Source of the DNA: Burkholderiales bacterium UBA2459 | GTDB taxonomy: Bacteria > Pseudomonadota > Gammaproteobacteria > Burkholderiales > Burkholderiaceae_E | Length of the DNA: 17,474 nt | Direction: 5' to 3' | NCBI GenBank assembly: GCA_002342365.1 | Contig: DDPV01000002.1 | Location: 106,680 to 124,153, forward strand | In this document: positions 1 through 6,755 of the stretch, one piece after another | Position numbering within the stretch: the first letter of the stretch is position 1 | Layout: every line of letters starts with the position of its first letter | Made by a program: the position numbers and the translations under genes | Notes under the pieces: model-generated | Databases searched by the model: none | What the model saw: only the letters and a program-made list of their open reading frames with translations | Told to the model about the DNA's origin: nothing

Positions 1-51
1 CTTGAAGATCAGATGCTCAAACCTTTCAAGCCCGAGGACCATGGTTCTTAG
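1..51 (+). CDS. xseB: Exodeoxyribonuclease VII small subunit, C-terminal end (partial)
   Basis: Reading frame 1 is open from the window edge and ends with TAG at 49-51, giving the tail LEDQMLKPFKPEDHGS. A short ending of the type 'VLE...LKPF.P' is what the small subunit of exonuclease VII usually shows, and xseB normally lies directly upstream of ispA in Burkholderiales. The small subunit binds the XseA large subunit in the complex that degrades single-stranded DNA. Only 16 residues are visible, so the call rests on this short tail and on gene order. It could be another protein. Confidence 0.6.
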   Translation, partial: LEDQMLKPFKPEDHGS

Positions 52-58
52 TGCCGCT

Positions 59-997
59 ATGCGCTCGCTCGAGCATCAGGCCTGGGTTGAACAACAGCTC
101 ATCCGCATCGAGAAGGCCATCGAGCAGGCGCTGCCGCAAGGCGAGCTGACTGCGACCCGGCTTTTCGAGGCGCTGGCTTACGCCAGTCTGGGGGGCGGCA
201 AGCGCATCCGAGCGTTATTGTGTTTGGCAAGCGGCGAGTCGCTGGGCGCCAATCCCGAGAGCTGTTTGCAGGCTGCTGTGGCCTTGGAAATGATTCACGC
301 CTATTCGCTTGTGCACGACGATATGCCTTGCATGGACAACGACGTGCTTCGCCGTGGTAAGCCAACTGTCCATATCGCATTCGGTGAGGCAACTGCGATG
401 CTGGTGGGCGATGGCCTGCAGGCGCTGGCCTTCGAAGTGCTTGCAGGCATGCATCGGACCGGCCTTTCTGCCAGGCAATGCCTTCAAGCGGTTGACGTGC
501 TTGCGCGTGCAAGCGGTCCGCGTGGCATGGTCGGTGGACAGGCGATTGATCTCGCCCTGATTGGCGAAGCCTCGTCCTTTGTCGAGCTTGAGCCCTTGCA
601 GAAGATGCACCAGCTGAAAACCGGTGCGCTGCTTCAAGCGAGCGTGCAGCTTGGCCTTTGCTGTCGGGCATCAGAGGCGCTCGAGCCGGAGACCGACCGA
701 TTGTTGAATCAGTACGCCAAGCATCTGGGCCTTGCCTTTCAGGTGATTGACGATGTTTTGGATGCATCAGCCACGACCGACTCGCTGGGTAAAACCGCAG
801 GTAAAGACCAAGCGCAGCAAAAACCGACCTATGTGTCGCTCATGGGCATCGGTCCGGCGCGTGAGCTTGCGCAGTCCTTGCACAAGCAGGCGCTTGATTG
901 CCTGGATCAGGCTGCGCATGGCAATCGGGCCTTAGGGCGCGAGGGTCTTGAGCATTTGGCTGGTCTTGCCGATCTGATTGTCTTGCGACAACGCTAA
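59..997 (+). CDS. ispA: Farnesyl diphosphate synthase (polyprenyl synthetase family)
   Basis: The enzyme condenses dimethylallyl/geranyl diphosphate with isopentenyl diphosphate to give farnesyl diphosphate, the cytosolic precursor of quinone side chains and undecaprenyl phosphate. The 312-residue product shows the family landmarks: LGGGKRIR near residues 43-50, the first Asp-rich motif DDMPCMD at about 87-93, and the second Asp-rich motif DDVLD at about 231-235 followed by the GKTAGKD..Q.KPTY region. The Asp-rich motifs bind the Mg-diphosphate groups. I chose ATG 59 because it places GGGKR where short-chain E-prenyl synthases have it. ATG 41, which overlaps the xseB stop and has GAGG 3 nt upstream, is an alternative that adds 6 residues. 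dxs starts 12 nt after the stop, so the two are probably co-transcribed. Confidence 0.95.
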   Translation: MRSLEHQAWVEQQLIRIEKAIEQALPQGELTATRLFEALAYASLGGGKRIRALLCLASGESLGANPESCLQAAVALEMIHAYSLVHDDMPCMDNDVLRRGKPTVHIAFGEATAMLVGDGLQALAFEVLAGMHRTGLSARQCLQAVDVLARASGPRGMVGGQAIDLALIGEASSFVELEPLQKMHQLKTGALLQASVQLGLCCRASEALEPETDRLLNQYAKHLGLAFQVIDDVLDASATTDSLGKTAGKDQAQQKPTYVSLMGIGPARELAQSLHKQALDCLDQAAHGNRALGREGLEHLAGLADLIVLRQR

Positions 998-1009
998 AGA
1001 CGCTAGCGC

Positions 1010-2914
1010 ATGGCTACGGATCCCTTGCTTGAATCGATCGATTCGCCTATGGCACTGCGGCAGTTGCGACGTGCCCAGCTTCCAGCGCTTGCCGAAGCCT
1101 TGCGCGCCTTCGTCCTGGAATCGGTGTCGCAAACAGGCGGCCATCTCGCTGCAAATTTAGGAACAGTCGAGCTGGCCATTGCCTTGCATTATGTGTTTGA
1201 CACACCAAAGGACCGCCTGGTTTGGGATGTTGGCCATCAGGCGTATCCCCACAAAATATTGACAGGGCGCCGCAAGGCGATGTCAAGCCTCAAGCAATGG
1301 GGCGGCTTGTCAGGTTTTCCAAAACGTTCTGAATCGGAGTACGATACCTTCGGCACCGGGCACTCGTCGACCTCGATTTCGGCAGCGCTTGGCATGGCGC
1401 TGGCCTCGCGAGCCAAGGGTGAGCATCGAGGTCCGCAGCGCAGAAGACATGTTGCGGTCATTGGTGATGGCGCCATGAGCGCAGGCATGGCCTTTGAGGC
1501 GCTCAACAACGCTGGCGTGCACCAGGACCTTGATCTGCTCGTGATTTTGAACGATAACGATATGTCGATCTCGCCGGCGGTCGGCGCTCTAAATCGTTAC
1601 CTCGCTCGTTTGTTGTCAGGGGGGTTTTATGCAAGGGCCAAAGACATGGGTAAGGCCATGCTTTCGCGCATGCCTGAGGTGCTTGATTTCGCGCGTCGCG
1701 TGGAGGAGCATGCCAAGGGTTTGGTGATTCCTGGCACCCTGTTTGAAGAGTTCGGTTTTAACTACGTTGGACCCATCGACGGACATGACCTCGATTCGCT
1801 GGTGCCGACGCTGCAAAACATGCGACAACTGCGCGGCCCCCAGTTCTTGCATATTGTCACCCGTAAGGGCAAGGGCTACGAGCTTGCAGAACGTGATCCG
1901 GTGCTGTACCACGGCCCTGGAAAGTTTGACCCCGATCTGGGTATTGTCCCGAGTGCGAAGAAGGCCAAGCCGAGTTACACCCAGATTTTTTCGGCTTGGA
2001 TTTGCGATCAGGCCTGCCTGGATTCGCGTCTGGTTGCGATCACACCAGCGATGCGGGAGGGTTCGGGTCTGGTGGAGTTTGAAAAGCGATTTCCTGAACG
2101 CTACTTTGATGTGGGCATTGCCGAGCAGCACGCTGTGACCTTCGCGGCAGGTCTGGCCTGCGAGGGTATGAAGCCGGTTGTTGCGATTTATTCCACGTTT
2201 TTGCAGCGTGGCTACGATCAGCTGATCCATGATGTTGCGATTCAAAACCTGCCGGTGCTTTTTGCGCTCGACCGGGCAGGCCTGGTTGGAGCCGATGGGG
2301 CAACCCATGCTGGTGCTTACGACTTTGCCTACTTGCGCTGCATTCCGAATCTGCTGGTCATGGCGCCTTCGGACGAGAATGAGTGCCGTCAAATGTTGCA
2401 TACCGGCTTCATGCATCAGGGCCCGGCAGCGGTGCGTTATCCAAGGGGAAGCGGCCCAGGCGTTCAACCCAACGATGTGCTTCAAAGCCTTGAGATCGGA
2501 CGCGCTCGCCTGCTTCGCGAGGGTGCAAGGCTTGCGATCCTTGCCTTTGGTTCGCTGGTCCAGGCCTGTAAGCCGGTTGCAGAGCGCCTGGATCTCACGC
2601 TTGTCGATATGCGTTTTGTCAAGCCGCTTGATGAGGCCTTGTTGAAAAGTCTGGCGCAGACACACCAAGCCTTTGTGTCTGTCGAAGAGCATGTGATCGC
2701 AGGTGGCGCAGGCAGTGCGCTTGCTGAGGCTTTGATGCGGCATACGATTGAGCGGCCGCTGTTGATGCTTGGACTGCCGGATCGCTTTATTGATCACGGC
2801 GATCATCAACAGCTGCTGGCCCTTGAAGGTTTGGACAGCGAAGGCATTGAAGCTTCGATTCTGAAACGCTTCGCGAGCCTACTTCAGCCAAGGTCTCCGC
2901 GGCTGATTGCCTAG
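1010..2914 (+). CDS. dxs: 1-deoxy-D-xylulose-5-phosphate synthase
   Basis: This thiamine-diphosphate enzyme makes 1-deoxyxylulose 5-phosphate from pyruvate and glyceraldehyde 3-phosphate, the first step of the non-mevalonate (MEP) isoprenoid pathway and also a source for thiamine and pyridoxal synthesis. The 634 residues match the usual length. Visible motifs in order are GGHLAANLG near 43-51, GTGHSSTSIS at about 115-124, the ThDP/Mg motif GDGAMSAG at 152-159 with the later ND, the catalytic Glu in GIAEQHAVTF (E372), and DRAGLVGADGATHAG from about 421. The neighbour ispA uses the isoprene units the pathway yields. No strong Shine-Dalgarno is seen before ATG 1010, which fits translational coupling to ispA. 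Confidence 0.97.
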   Translation: MATDPLLESIDSPMALRQLRRAQLPALAEALRAFVLESVSQTGGHLAANLGTVELAIALHYVFDTPKDRLVWDVGHQAYPHKILTGRRKAMSSLKQWGGLSGFPKRSESEYDTFGTGHSSTSISAALGMALASRAKGEHRGPQRRRHVAVIGDGAMSAGMAFEALNNAGVHQDLDLLVILNDNDMSISPAVGALNRYLARLLSGGFYARAKDMGKAMLSRMPEVLDFARRVEEHAKGLVIPGTLFEEFGFNYVGPIDGHDLDSLVPTLQNMRQLRGPQFLHIVTRKGKGYELAERDPVLYHGPGKFDPDLGIVPSAKKAKPSYTQIFSAWICDQACLDSRLVAITPAMREGSGLVEFEKRFPERYFDVGIAEQHAVTFAAGLACEGMKPVVAIYSTFLQRGYDQLIHDVAIQNLPVLFALDRAGLVGADGATHAGAYDFAYLRCIPNLLVMAPSDENECRQMLHTGFMHQGPAAVRYPRGSGPGVQPNDVLQSLEIGRARLLREGARLAILAFGSLVQACKPVAERLDLTLVDMRFVKPLDEALLKSLAQTHQAFVSVEEHVIAGGAGSALAEALMRHTIERPLLMLGLPDRFIDHGDHQQLLALEGLDSEGIEASILKRFASLLQPRSPRLIA

Positions 2915-2956
2915 CCGATGCGGTAGACTGAAAAAGTTCTATGTTAATCAAGGCCC

Positions 2957-3787
2957 ATGAATACTCGTGACCTCAGCCGCGGTCTGGCAATCCCTGATGT
3001 GCAGGCCTATCCTGATCAGCGCAATCTAGCTATTCAACGCGTGGGCGTTCGCGGCTTGCGCTACCCGTTGCGCTGGCGTGCGCAAGGCGGCGTGCAAGAA
3101 ACCGTCATGCAAGCCTCGCTTGATGTAGCCTTGCCGGCCGAGCAAAAGGGCACCCATATGTCGCGCTTTATCGCGCTGTTGCAAGCCCTTGGGCAGGACC
3201 AGGCCCTCGATCTTCAAGGCATGCTGCGCCTGCACCACAACATGCTCCAACGCCTGCAGGCCAACGAAGGTCAAATCGAGTTTGAATTTCCGCTCTTTCT
3301 CAGCAAGAAAGCGCCGGTCTCCGGTGTGGAAAGTCTGCTTGACTATCAGATCGCACTCAAGAGCTACGGTGCTTTGCATCAGACCCGTTGTGAGATTTCG
3401 GTGACCGCGCCGGTTACGAGCCTTTGTCCCTGTTCAAAGGAGGTCTCGGCCTACGGAGCCCATAACCAGCGTTCCCATTTGCAGCTTCAGGCAAGGCTTG
3501 ACCTGGGCAAGCTCGGCGATTTTTCGGTCGAAGCCTTGATCGCCATCGCCGAGTCACAGGCCTCAAGCGAAGTGTATGGCCTGCTCAAGCGGGTTGATGA
3601 GAAGCATGTGACCGAAAGAGCCTACGACAATCCGAAGTTTGTTGAGGATTTGGTTCGCGATGTGGCAGCAGCGATGAAGGCCTCGCAGGAACGGGCTGGC
3701 ATCATCGCTTTCTGCGTCGGTGCCGAAAACTTTGAGTCGATCCACAACCACTCGGCTTGGGCGCAATTGCAATCGCCACACTGGTAG
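2957..3787 (+). CDS. folE2: GTP cyclohydrolase FolE2 (type IB)
   Basis: The type IB enzyme converts GTP to 7,8-dihydroneopterin triphosphate, the entry to tetrahydrofolate and queuosine synthesis. Unlike FolE it is not strictly zinc-dependent. The 276-residue product carries the family signature SLCPCSKEVSAYGAHNQRSH, with the metal-binding Cys at residue 157 and His at 169, and the later VDEKHVTERAYDNPKFVEDLVRD stretch in short pieces. A weak AAGG lies 3 nt before ATG 2957. It sits 42 nt downstream of dxs on the same strand, an order common in Burkholderiales, and is probably read from the same transcript. I see no clear Zur-type operator in the short gap. Confidence 0.96.
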   Translation: MNTRDLSRGLAIPDVQAYPDQRNLAIQRVGVRGLRYPLRWRAQGGVQETVMQASLDVALPAEQKGTHMSRFIALLQALGQDQALDLQGMLRLHHNMLQRLQANEGQIEFEFPLFLSKKAPVSGVESLLDYQIALKSYGALHQTRCEISVTAPVTSLCPCSKEVSAYGAHNQRSHLQLQARLDLGKLGDFSVEALIAIAESQASSEVYGLLKRVDEKHVTERAYDNPKFVEDLVRDVAAAMKASQERAGIIAFCVGAENFESIHNHSAWAQLQSPHW

Positions 3788-3810
3788 GCACGGGTAGGCA
3801 AGGGCAGGCA
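3783..3810 (+). repeat. Three imperfect 10-bp tandem repeats across the folE2 stop codon
   Basis: Three consecutive decamers are related: ctGGTAGGCA, cgGGTAGGCA and agGGCAGGCA, starting at 3781, 3791 and 3801. The first contains the folE2 stop codon TAG. The array is short and may be chance or a slippage product; no function is implied. Confidence 0.5.
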
Positions 3811-3883
3811 CTAAGAGGCGGAGCGCTGCAAAATGCTCCTTCGCTTGATCGGAGCGGCTGTTAGCGGCGCTTGCAAGAACGTA

Positions 3884-4369
3884 CTAATCTCTGAAATTGT
3901 TGTAATCCAGAGGCAGGTCTTGCACCTCTTTTTTCAGCAAGGCAATGGCTTGCTGCAAATCATCGCGTTTTGCGCCGCTCACGCGCAGGCTCTCTCCCTG
4001 AATGCTTGCCTGTACTTTCAATTTGCTGTCTTTGATCAGGCGGACGATTTTTTTGGCGTCCTCGCTAGCCACGCCCTTGCGAACCGTGATGACCTGTTTG
4101 ACCTTATCACCGCCAATTTTTTGAATCTCAGCGCTGTCTAAAAAGCGCACATCCAACTGGCGCTTTGCGCACTTTGACCAGAGCACGTCGCGGACCTGAG
4201 AAAGCTTGAAGTCATCGTCGGCAAAGGCCGTCAGCTCAAGTTCCTTGAGTTCAATACGGGCATCCGAGCCTTTGAAATCGAAGCGCGTGCTGATTTCCTT
4301 GTTGGCTTGTTCAACTGCATTTTTCACTTCGACCATATTGGCCTCACAGACGACGTCAAACGATGGCAT
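3884..4369 (-). CDS. yajQ: YajQ family nucleotide-binding protein
   Basis: The 161-residue product begins MPSFDVVCEANMVEVKNAV and ends LPLDYNNFRD, both hallmarks of YajQ. The internal ISTRFDFKGSDARIEL and VRKGVASEDAKKIVRLIKDSKLK (split here into its pieces VRKGVASEDA and KKIVRLIKDSKLK) are also typical. YajQ proteins have two ferredoxin-like domains. Members in Xanthomonas and Pseudomonas bind cyclic di-GMP and alter transcription, while in E. coli the role is less clear. A strong AAGGAG lies at 4377-4382, 7 nt before the ATG. The upstream GNAT gene ends 14 nt away, so the genes are likely co-transcribed. It converges on folE2. Confidence 0.96.
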   Translation of the reverse strand: MPSFDVVCEANMVEVKNAVEQANKEISTRFDFKGSDARIELKELELTAFADDDFKLSQVRDVLWSKCAKRQLDVRFLDSAEIQKIGGDKVKQVITVRKGVASEDAKKIVRLIKDSKLKVQASIQGESLRVSGAKRDDLQQAIALLKKEVQDLPLDYNNFRD

Positions 4370-4383
4370 GGCTTCGCTCCTTT

Positions 4384-4878
4384 TTACATACAGATATATT
4401 TTTCAAAAAAACGGGCCTGACCCATTTGCGGATCGAGTTGATAAGGCTTAAAGCCTGCCTTGACATAGGCGGCGACTGCTGCATGATTGCCCTCGAGCAC
4501 TTCGAGGGTGATCTTGCAGCAAGCTTCGCTGACCGCAGCCTTCTCGACATGATCGAGCAAGGCGCGACCAATGCCGGTGCGCTGTGCCTTGGGGTGAACG
4601 CAGATATCGTGAATGTTCAGCAAGGGCATGGCTCGAAAGCTTGAGATGCCTAAAAAGGCATTGACGAGGCCCAGGGCTTCATGATCGCGATAGGCGAGCC
4701 AGCCGCGGTAATGGGCCTGTTCGGCCAGCAGTTCACAAAGCCTTGCCTTTGCATGGTCTTCAAGACCGTAGCCGCGTCCGCTGGGTCCGCTTGCATACAG
4801 GTCAAGCAGTTGCAGCAGGTCATGCGCATGATCGGATCGTCGCGGGTCGACCGGGACGATGATGATACGGCTGGTCAT
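4384..4878 (-). CDS. GNAT family N-acetyltransferase
   Basis: A 164-residue Gcn5-related acetyltransferase. The acetyl-CoA pyrophosphate-binding motif A reads VHPKAQRTGIGRALLDHVE (QRTGIG at residues 99-104). Motif B is recognisable in EVLEGNHAAVAAYVKAGFKPY, quoted here only as EGNHAAVAAY and KAGFKPY. The preceding strand NIHDICV is also typical. The substrate cannot be read from the sequence; small-molecule or protein acetylation are both possible. It starts 18 nt after the response-regulator gene and ends 14 nt before yajQ, suggesting one operon. No clear Shine-Dalgarno is seen at this ATG. Confidence 0.93.
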   Translation of the reverse strand: MTSRIIIVPVDPRRSDHAHDLLQLLDLYASGPSGRGYGLEDHAKARLCELLAEQAHYRGWLAYRDHEALGLVNAFLGISSFRAMPLLNIHDICVHPKAQRTGIGRALLDHVEKAAVSEACCKITLEVLEGNHAAVAAYVKAGFKPYQLDPQMGQARFFEKYICM

Positions 4879-4896
4879 TTTGCTTTGTTGATCGTT

Positions 4897-5634
4897 CTAG
4901 GGTTCAAATCGGTAGCCGACACCCTTGACCGTTTGAATATGGCGCGGGACATCGTTTGCGTCCCCAATCTTACGACGCAATCGCAAGATGTGATTATTGA
5001 CTGCCTGCTCATAACCGACGTAATCCCGGCCCCAGGCAGCGTCTAGCAACTGGCTGCGGCTAAACACCCTTTTGGGATGACGCATGAAGCACAATAGCAG
5101 CCGAAACTCGATGGCGGTGAGTTCGATCGCCTGCCCGTCGCATTCGAGATGATGACGCTCCGGATCAAGGAGGAGCTTGCCAGCGCGCAAGATTTTTGAC
5201 GACGGTTCCGCGCTGTCGCTTGTGGGGCTGCTTGCGTCTTGCGCGATGTGGACAGGGTATTGCTTGCGTCTGCGCTGAACGGCTCGAATGCGTGCCAGCA
5301 GCTCACGTGCGCTGAAAGGTTTGACAAGAAAGTCATCGGCACCGAGTTCGAGGCATAAGACGCGGTCCAATTCCTCTTCGCTGCCAGAAATCATGATGAC
5401 GGCGGCCTGATTACCCTGGCTGCGTAACCACTTGAGCAGTTCGATGCCGTCAAGCTGCGGCAGATTCATGTCAAGCAGCACCACCCCGGGGCTTTCGCGC
5501 GCAAGAAAATCCCGTGCCTGAATTCCGTCGTCAAACTCCAAGACCTCAAGATGGCGGCTACGAAGTTGCGCGGCGAGCAAGCGCCTGAAGTCGACAAAGT
5601 CTTCGACCAGCATGATGCGATTGTCTTCGTGCAT
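4897..5634 (-). CDS. OmpR/PhoB-family response regulator transcription factor
   Basis: A 245-residue two-domain regulator. The receiver domain (about 5-115) has the acidic pair E11/D12, the phospho-acceptor D55 in VVLLDMNLPQLDG, the switch Ser83 in MISGS and K105 in VKPF. A linker of about 30 residues rich in Ser, Ala and Pro precedes the winged-helix domain (about 150-245), with LTAIEFRLLLCF, RSQLLDAAWG, the recognition-helix region VNNHILRLRRKIGD and the C-terminal VKGVGYRFEP. No histidine kinase gene is in the window, so it is an orphan here and its signal is unknown. The ATG at 5634 lacks a Shine-Dalgarno, but no better start exists before an in-frame stop. It is divergent from the sigma factor gene. 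Confidence 0.94.
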   Translation of the reverse strand: MHEDNRIMLVEDFVDFRRLLAAQLRSRHLEVLEFDDGIQARDFLARESPGVVLLDMNLPQLDGIELLKWLRSQGNQAAVIMISGSEEELDRVLCLELGADDFLVKPFSARELLARIRAVQRRRKQYPVHIAQDASSPTSDSAEPSSKILRAGKLLLDPERHHLECDGQAIELTAIEFRLLLCFMRHPKRVFSRSQLLDAAWGRDYVGYEQAVNNHILRLRRKIGDANDVPRHIQTVKGVGYRFEP

Positions 5635-5752
5635 GGCGGCAATGGTGCGTGCTCTTGCTGCGGTTGGTCAAGCGTCAAGCTGATCCTCCAGTGATGGCCT
5701 TGCGATCGCCCGGTGACTTCAGGTGATGCAAAAGTTTTCCCGATGTGCGCTT

Positions 5753-5766
5753 GCTGTGAACACAGC
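5753..5766. promoter_or_regulatory. Perfect palindrome GCTGTG-AA-CACAGC in the divergent region
   Basis: The arms GCTGTG and CACAGC are exact reverse complements around a central AA. The site lies 53 nt upstream of the sigma-factor ATG and about 120 nt upstream of the response-regulator ATG. The symmetry suits a dimeric regulator, but no cognate protein is known. The divergent response regulator would more usually bind direct repeats. Confidence 0.4.
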
Positions 5767-5793
5767 GCCATGCCCGACTTTGATGATGGCGCT
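5764..5793 (+). promoter_or_regulatory. Hairpin in the presumed leader of the sigma-factor mRNA
   Basis: AGCGCCAT at 5764-5771 is the exact reverse complement of ATGGCGCT at 5786-5793, giving an 8-bp stem with a 14-nt loop. It ends 15 nt before the Shine-Dalgarno at 5809-5814 and shares bases with the palindrome at 5753-5766, so the two structures would compete. A role in control of translation is inference. Confidence 0.4.
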
Positions 5794-5823
5794 TCGCAAA
5801 CAAACCTTAAGGAGCACCGATGA
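5770..5823 (+). CDS. Possible 17-codon leader ORF overlapping the sigma-factor start
   Basis: ATG at 5770 opens a frame reading MPDFDDGASQTNLKEHR and stops at TGA 5821-5823, which overlaps the sigma-factor ATG as ATGA. This is the arrangement of translational coupling. There is no Shine-Dalgarno before ATG 5770, and the frame may be open by chance, so this is tentative. Confidence 0.25.
   Translation: MPDFDDGASQTNLKEHR
5809..5814 (+). promoter_or_regulatory. Shine-Dalgarno AAGGAG of the sigma-factor gene
   Basis: AAGGAG lies 5 nt before ATG 5820. It decides the start and shows that the long N-terminal extension of the sigma factor is probably translated. Confidence 0.8.
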
Positions 5824-6713
5824 AGACCCATCAACCCATCCAGGCCTCGGCCCCTGACAACATGCAAACGGCCAAGCCCGCTTCCCGACATGGCTTGCCA
5901 CGCAGGACACATCGACCAAGCGCTTTAACAAACGGTCCACGCAAGCCGCATCTGGCAGTGAGCGATGCGCCTGTTCAGGCGGAGCCCGAGAGCGATCCAT
6001 TCGGAACCGGTGAGGCTCCGGAAGAAGACCTCGCACCGGTCTCGGTTGAGGAGCATGAGTCCGCCAGCCTATTCACCGATGGGGAATCTGGCTTTGATGC
6101 TTTGCAAACGCTAAGCCAGGAGGATCATGAGAACGCCGCGCTGAGCCTTGAGCCGCCTGCGCCTGTCGATATCAGCCATGAATTTGTGCCAACTCGGCTC
6201 GCCGAACATCGCAAAGCTTTGATGCGGATGGCAAGGTTGCGGGTGCGCAGCCACGAGTGGGCCGAGGATGCTGTTCAGGAGGCGCTGATTGCCGCCTACC
6301 AGAGCCGGGGCAGTTATCGGGGACGGGGTTCGGTTCGTTCCTGGCTGCGCGGTATTCTGGATCACAAGATTCATGATCGCTTTCGCGCCGAGTGCCACTA
6401 CACCCAGGCCGACTGGATCGATGATGAGTCAGCTTCGGCCGAAGAGCAGCTTGACTGGGCGGCGCGTTGCGGCGTGATGGGGCTTCGCGCTCACGAAGAT
6501 CCGATGGAGATTTGTTCGCGCCGACAGCGCTTGCAGCGTGTGGCCCAAGGCTTGAATGATATGGCGCCCGGTATGCGCGAGGCCTTCATGCTGCAAGTGG
6601 TCGAAGACAGGCCATCGGTCGAAGTGGCCGATCGTCTCGGTATTAGCGAAAACAACTGCTGGATCCGGGTGCACCGGGCTCGCAAAAAACTCATCGCCCA
6701 GCGTGAGGACTAA
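5820..6713 (+). CDS. ECF-like RNA polymerase sigma factor with long N-terminal extension
   Basis: A 297-residue sigma-70 family protein. Region 2 is at about 127-195: HRKALMRMARLRVRSHEWAE, then DAVQEALIAAY and the FRGxxS-like YRGRGSVRSWLRGILDHKI. Region 4 is at about 241-291, with LNDMAPGMREAFML, the helix-turn-helix SVEVADRLGISENNC and RVHRARKKL. There is no region 3, as in group 4 (ECF) factors. Unlike typical ECF factors of about 180-200 residues, it has some 120 extra N-terminal residues: roughly 1-50 are basic and Pro-rich, and 50-120 are acidic. The AAGGAG Shine-Dalgarno supports this start. ECF genes are often followed by a zinc-finger anti-sigma gene; here only 42 nt separate it from the convergent argF stop, so none is adjacent. 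Its promoters and signal are unknown. Confidence 0.88.
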   Translation: MKTHQPIQASAPDNMQTAKPASRHGLPRRTHRPSALTNGPRKPHLAVSDAPVQAEPESDPFGTGEAPEEDLAPVSVEEHESASLFTDGESGFDALQTLSQEDHENAALSLEPPAPVDISHEFVPTRLAEHRKALMRMARLRVRSHEWAEDAVQEALIAAYQSRGSYRGRGSVRSWLRGILDHKIHDRFRAECHYTQADWIDDESASAEEQLDWAARCGVMGLRAHEDPMEICSRRQRLQRVAQGLNDMAPGMREAFMLQVVEDRPSVEVADRLGISENNCWIRVHRARKKLIAQRED

Positions 6714-6755
6714 GGGGCACACTGATGGCAGACGATCCAAAGGTGTTCGGCCGGC

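Noticed and set aside
99..767. 222-codon minus-strand frame opposite ispA
   Set aside because: It is Arg/Ala/Ser-rich with no family motif and mirrors the ispA coding sequence.
1616..2809. Long open frame (397 codons) on the minus strand opposite dxs
   Set aside because: It lies wholly inside dxs, whose motifs are complete, has no recognisable domain, and is explained by the codon bias of the real gene.
3820..3839. GGAGC...GCTCC inverted repeat between folE2 and yajQ as a terminator
   Set aside because: The stem is only 5 bp with a 10-nt loop and no T-run, too weak to call.
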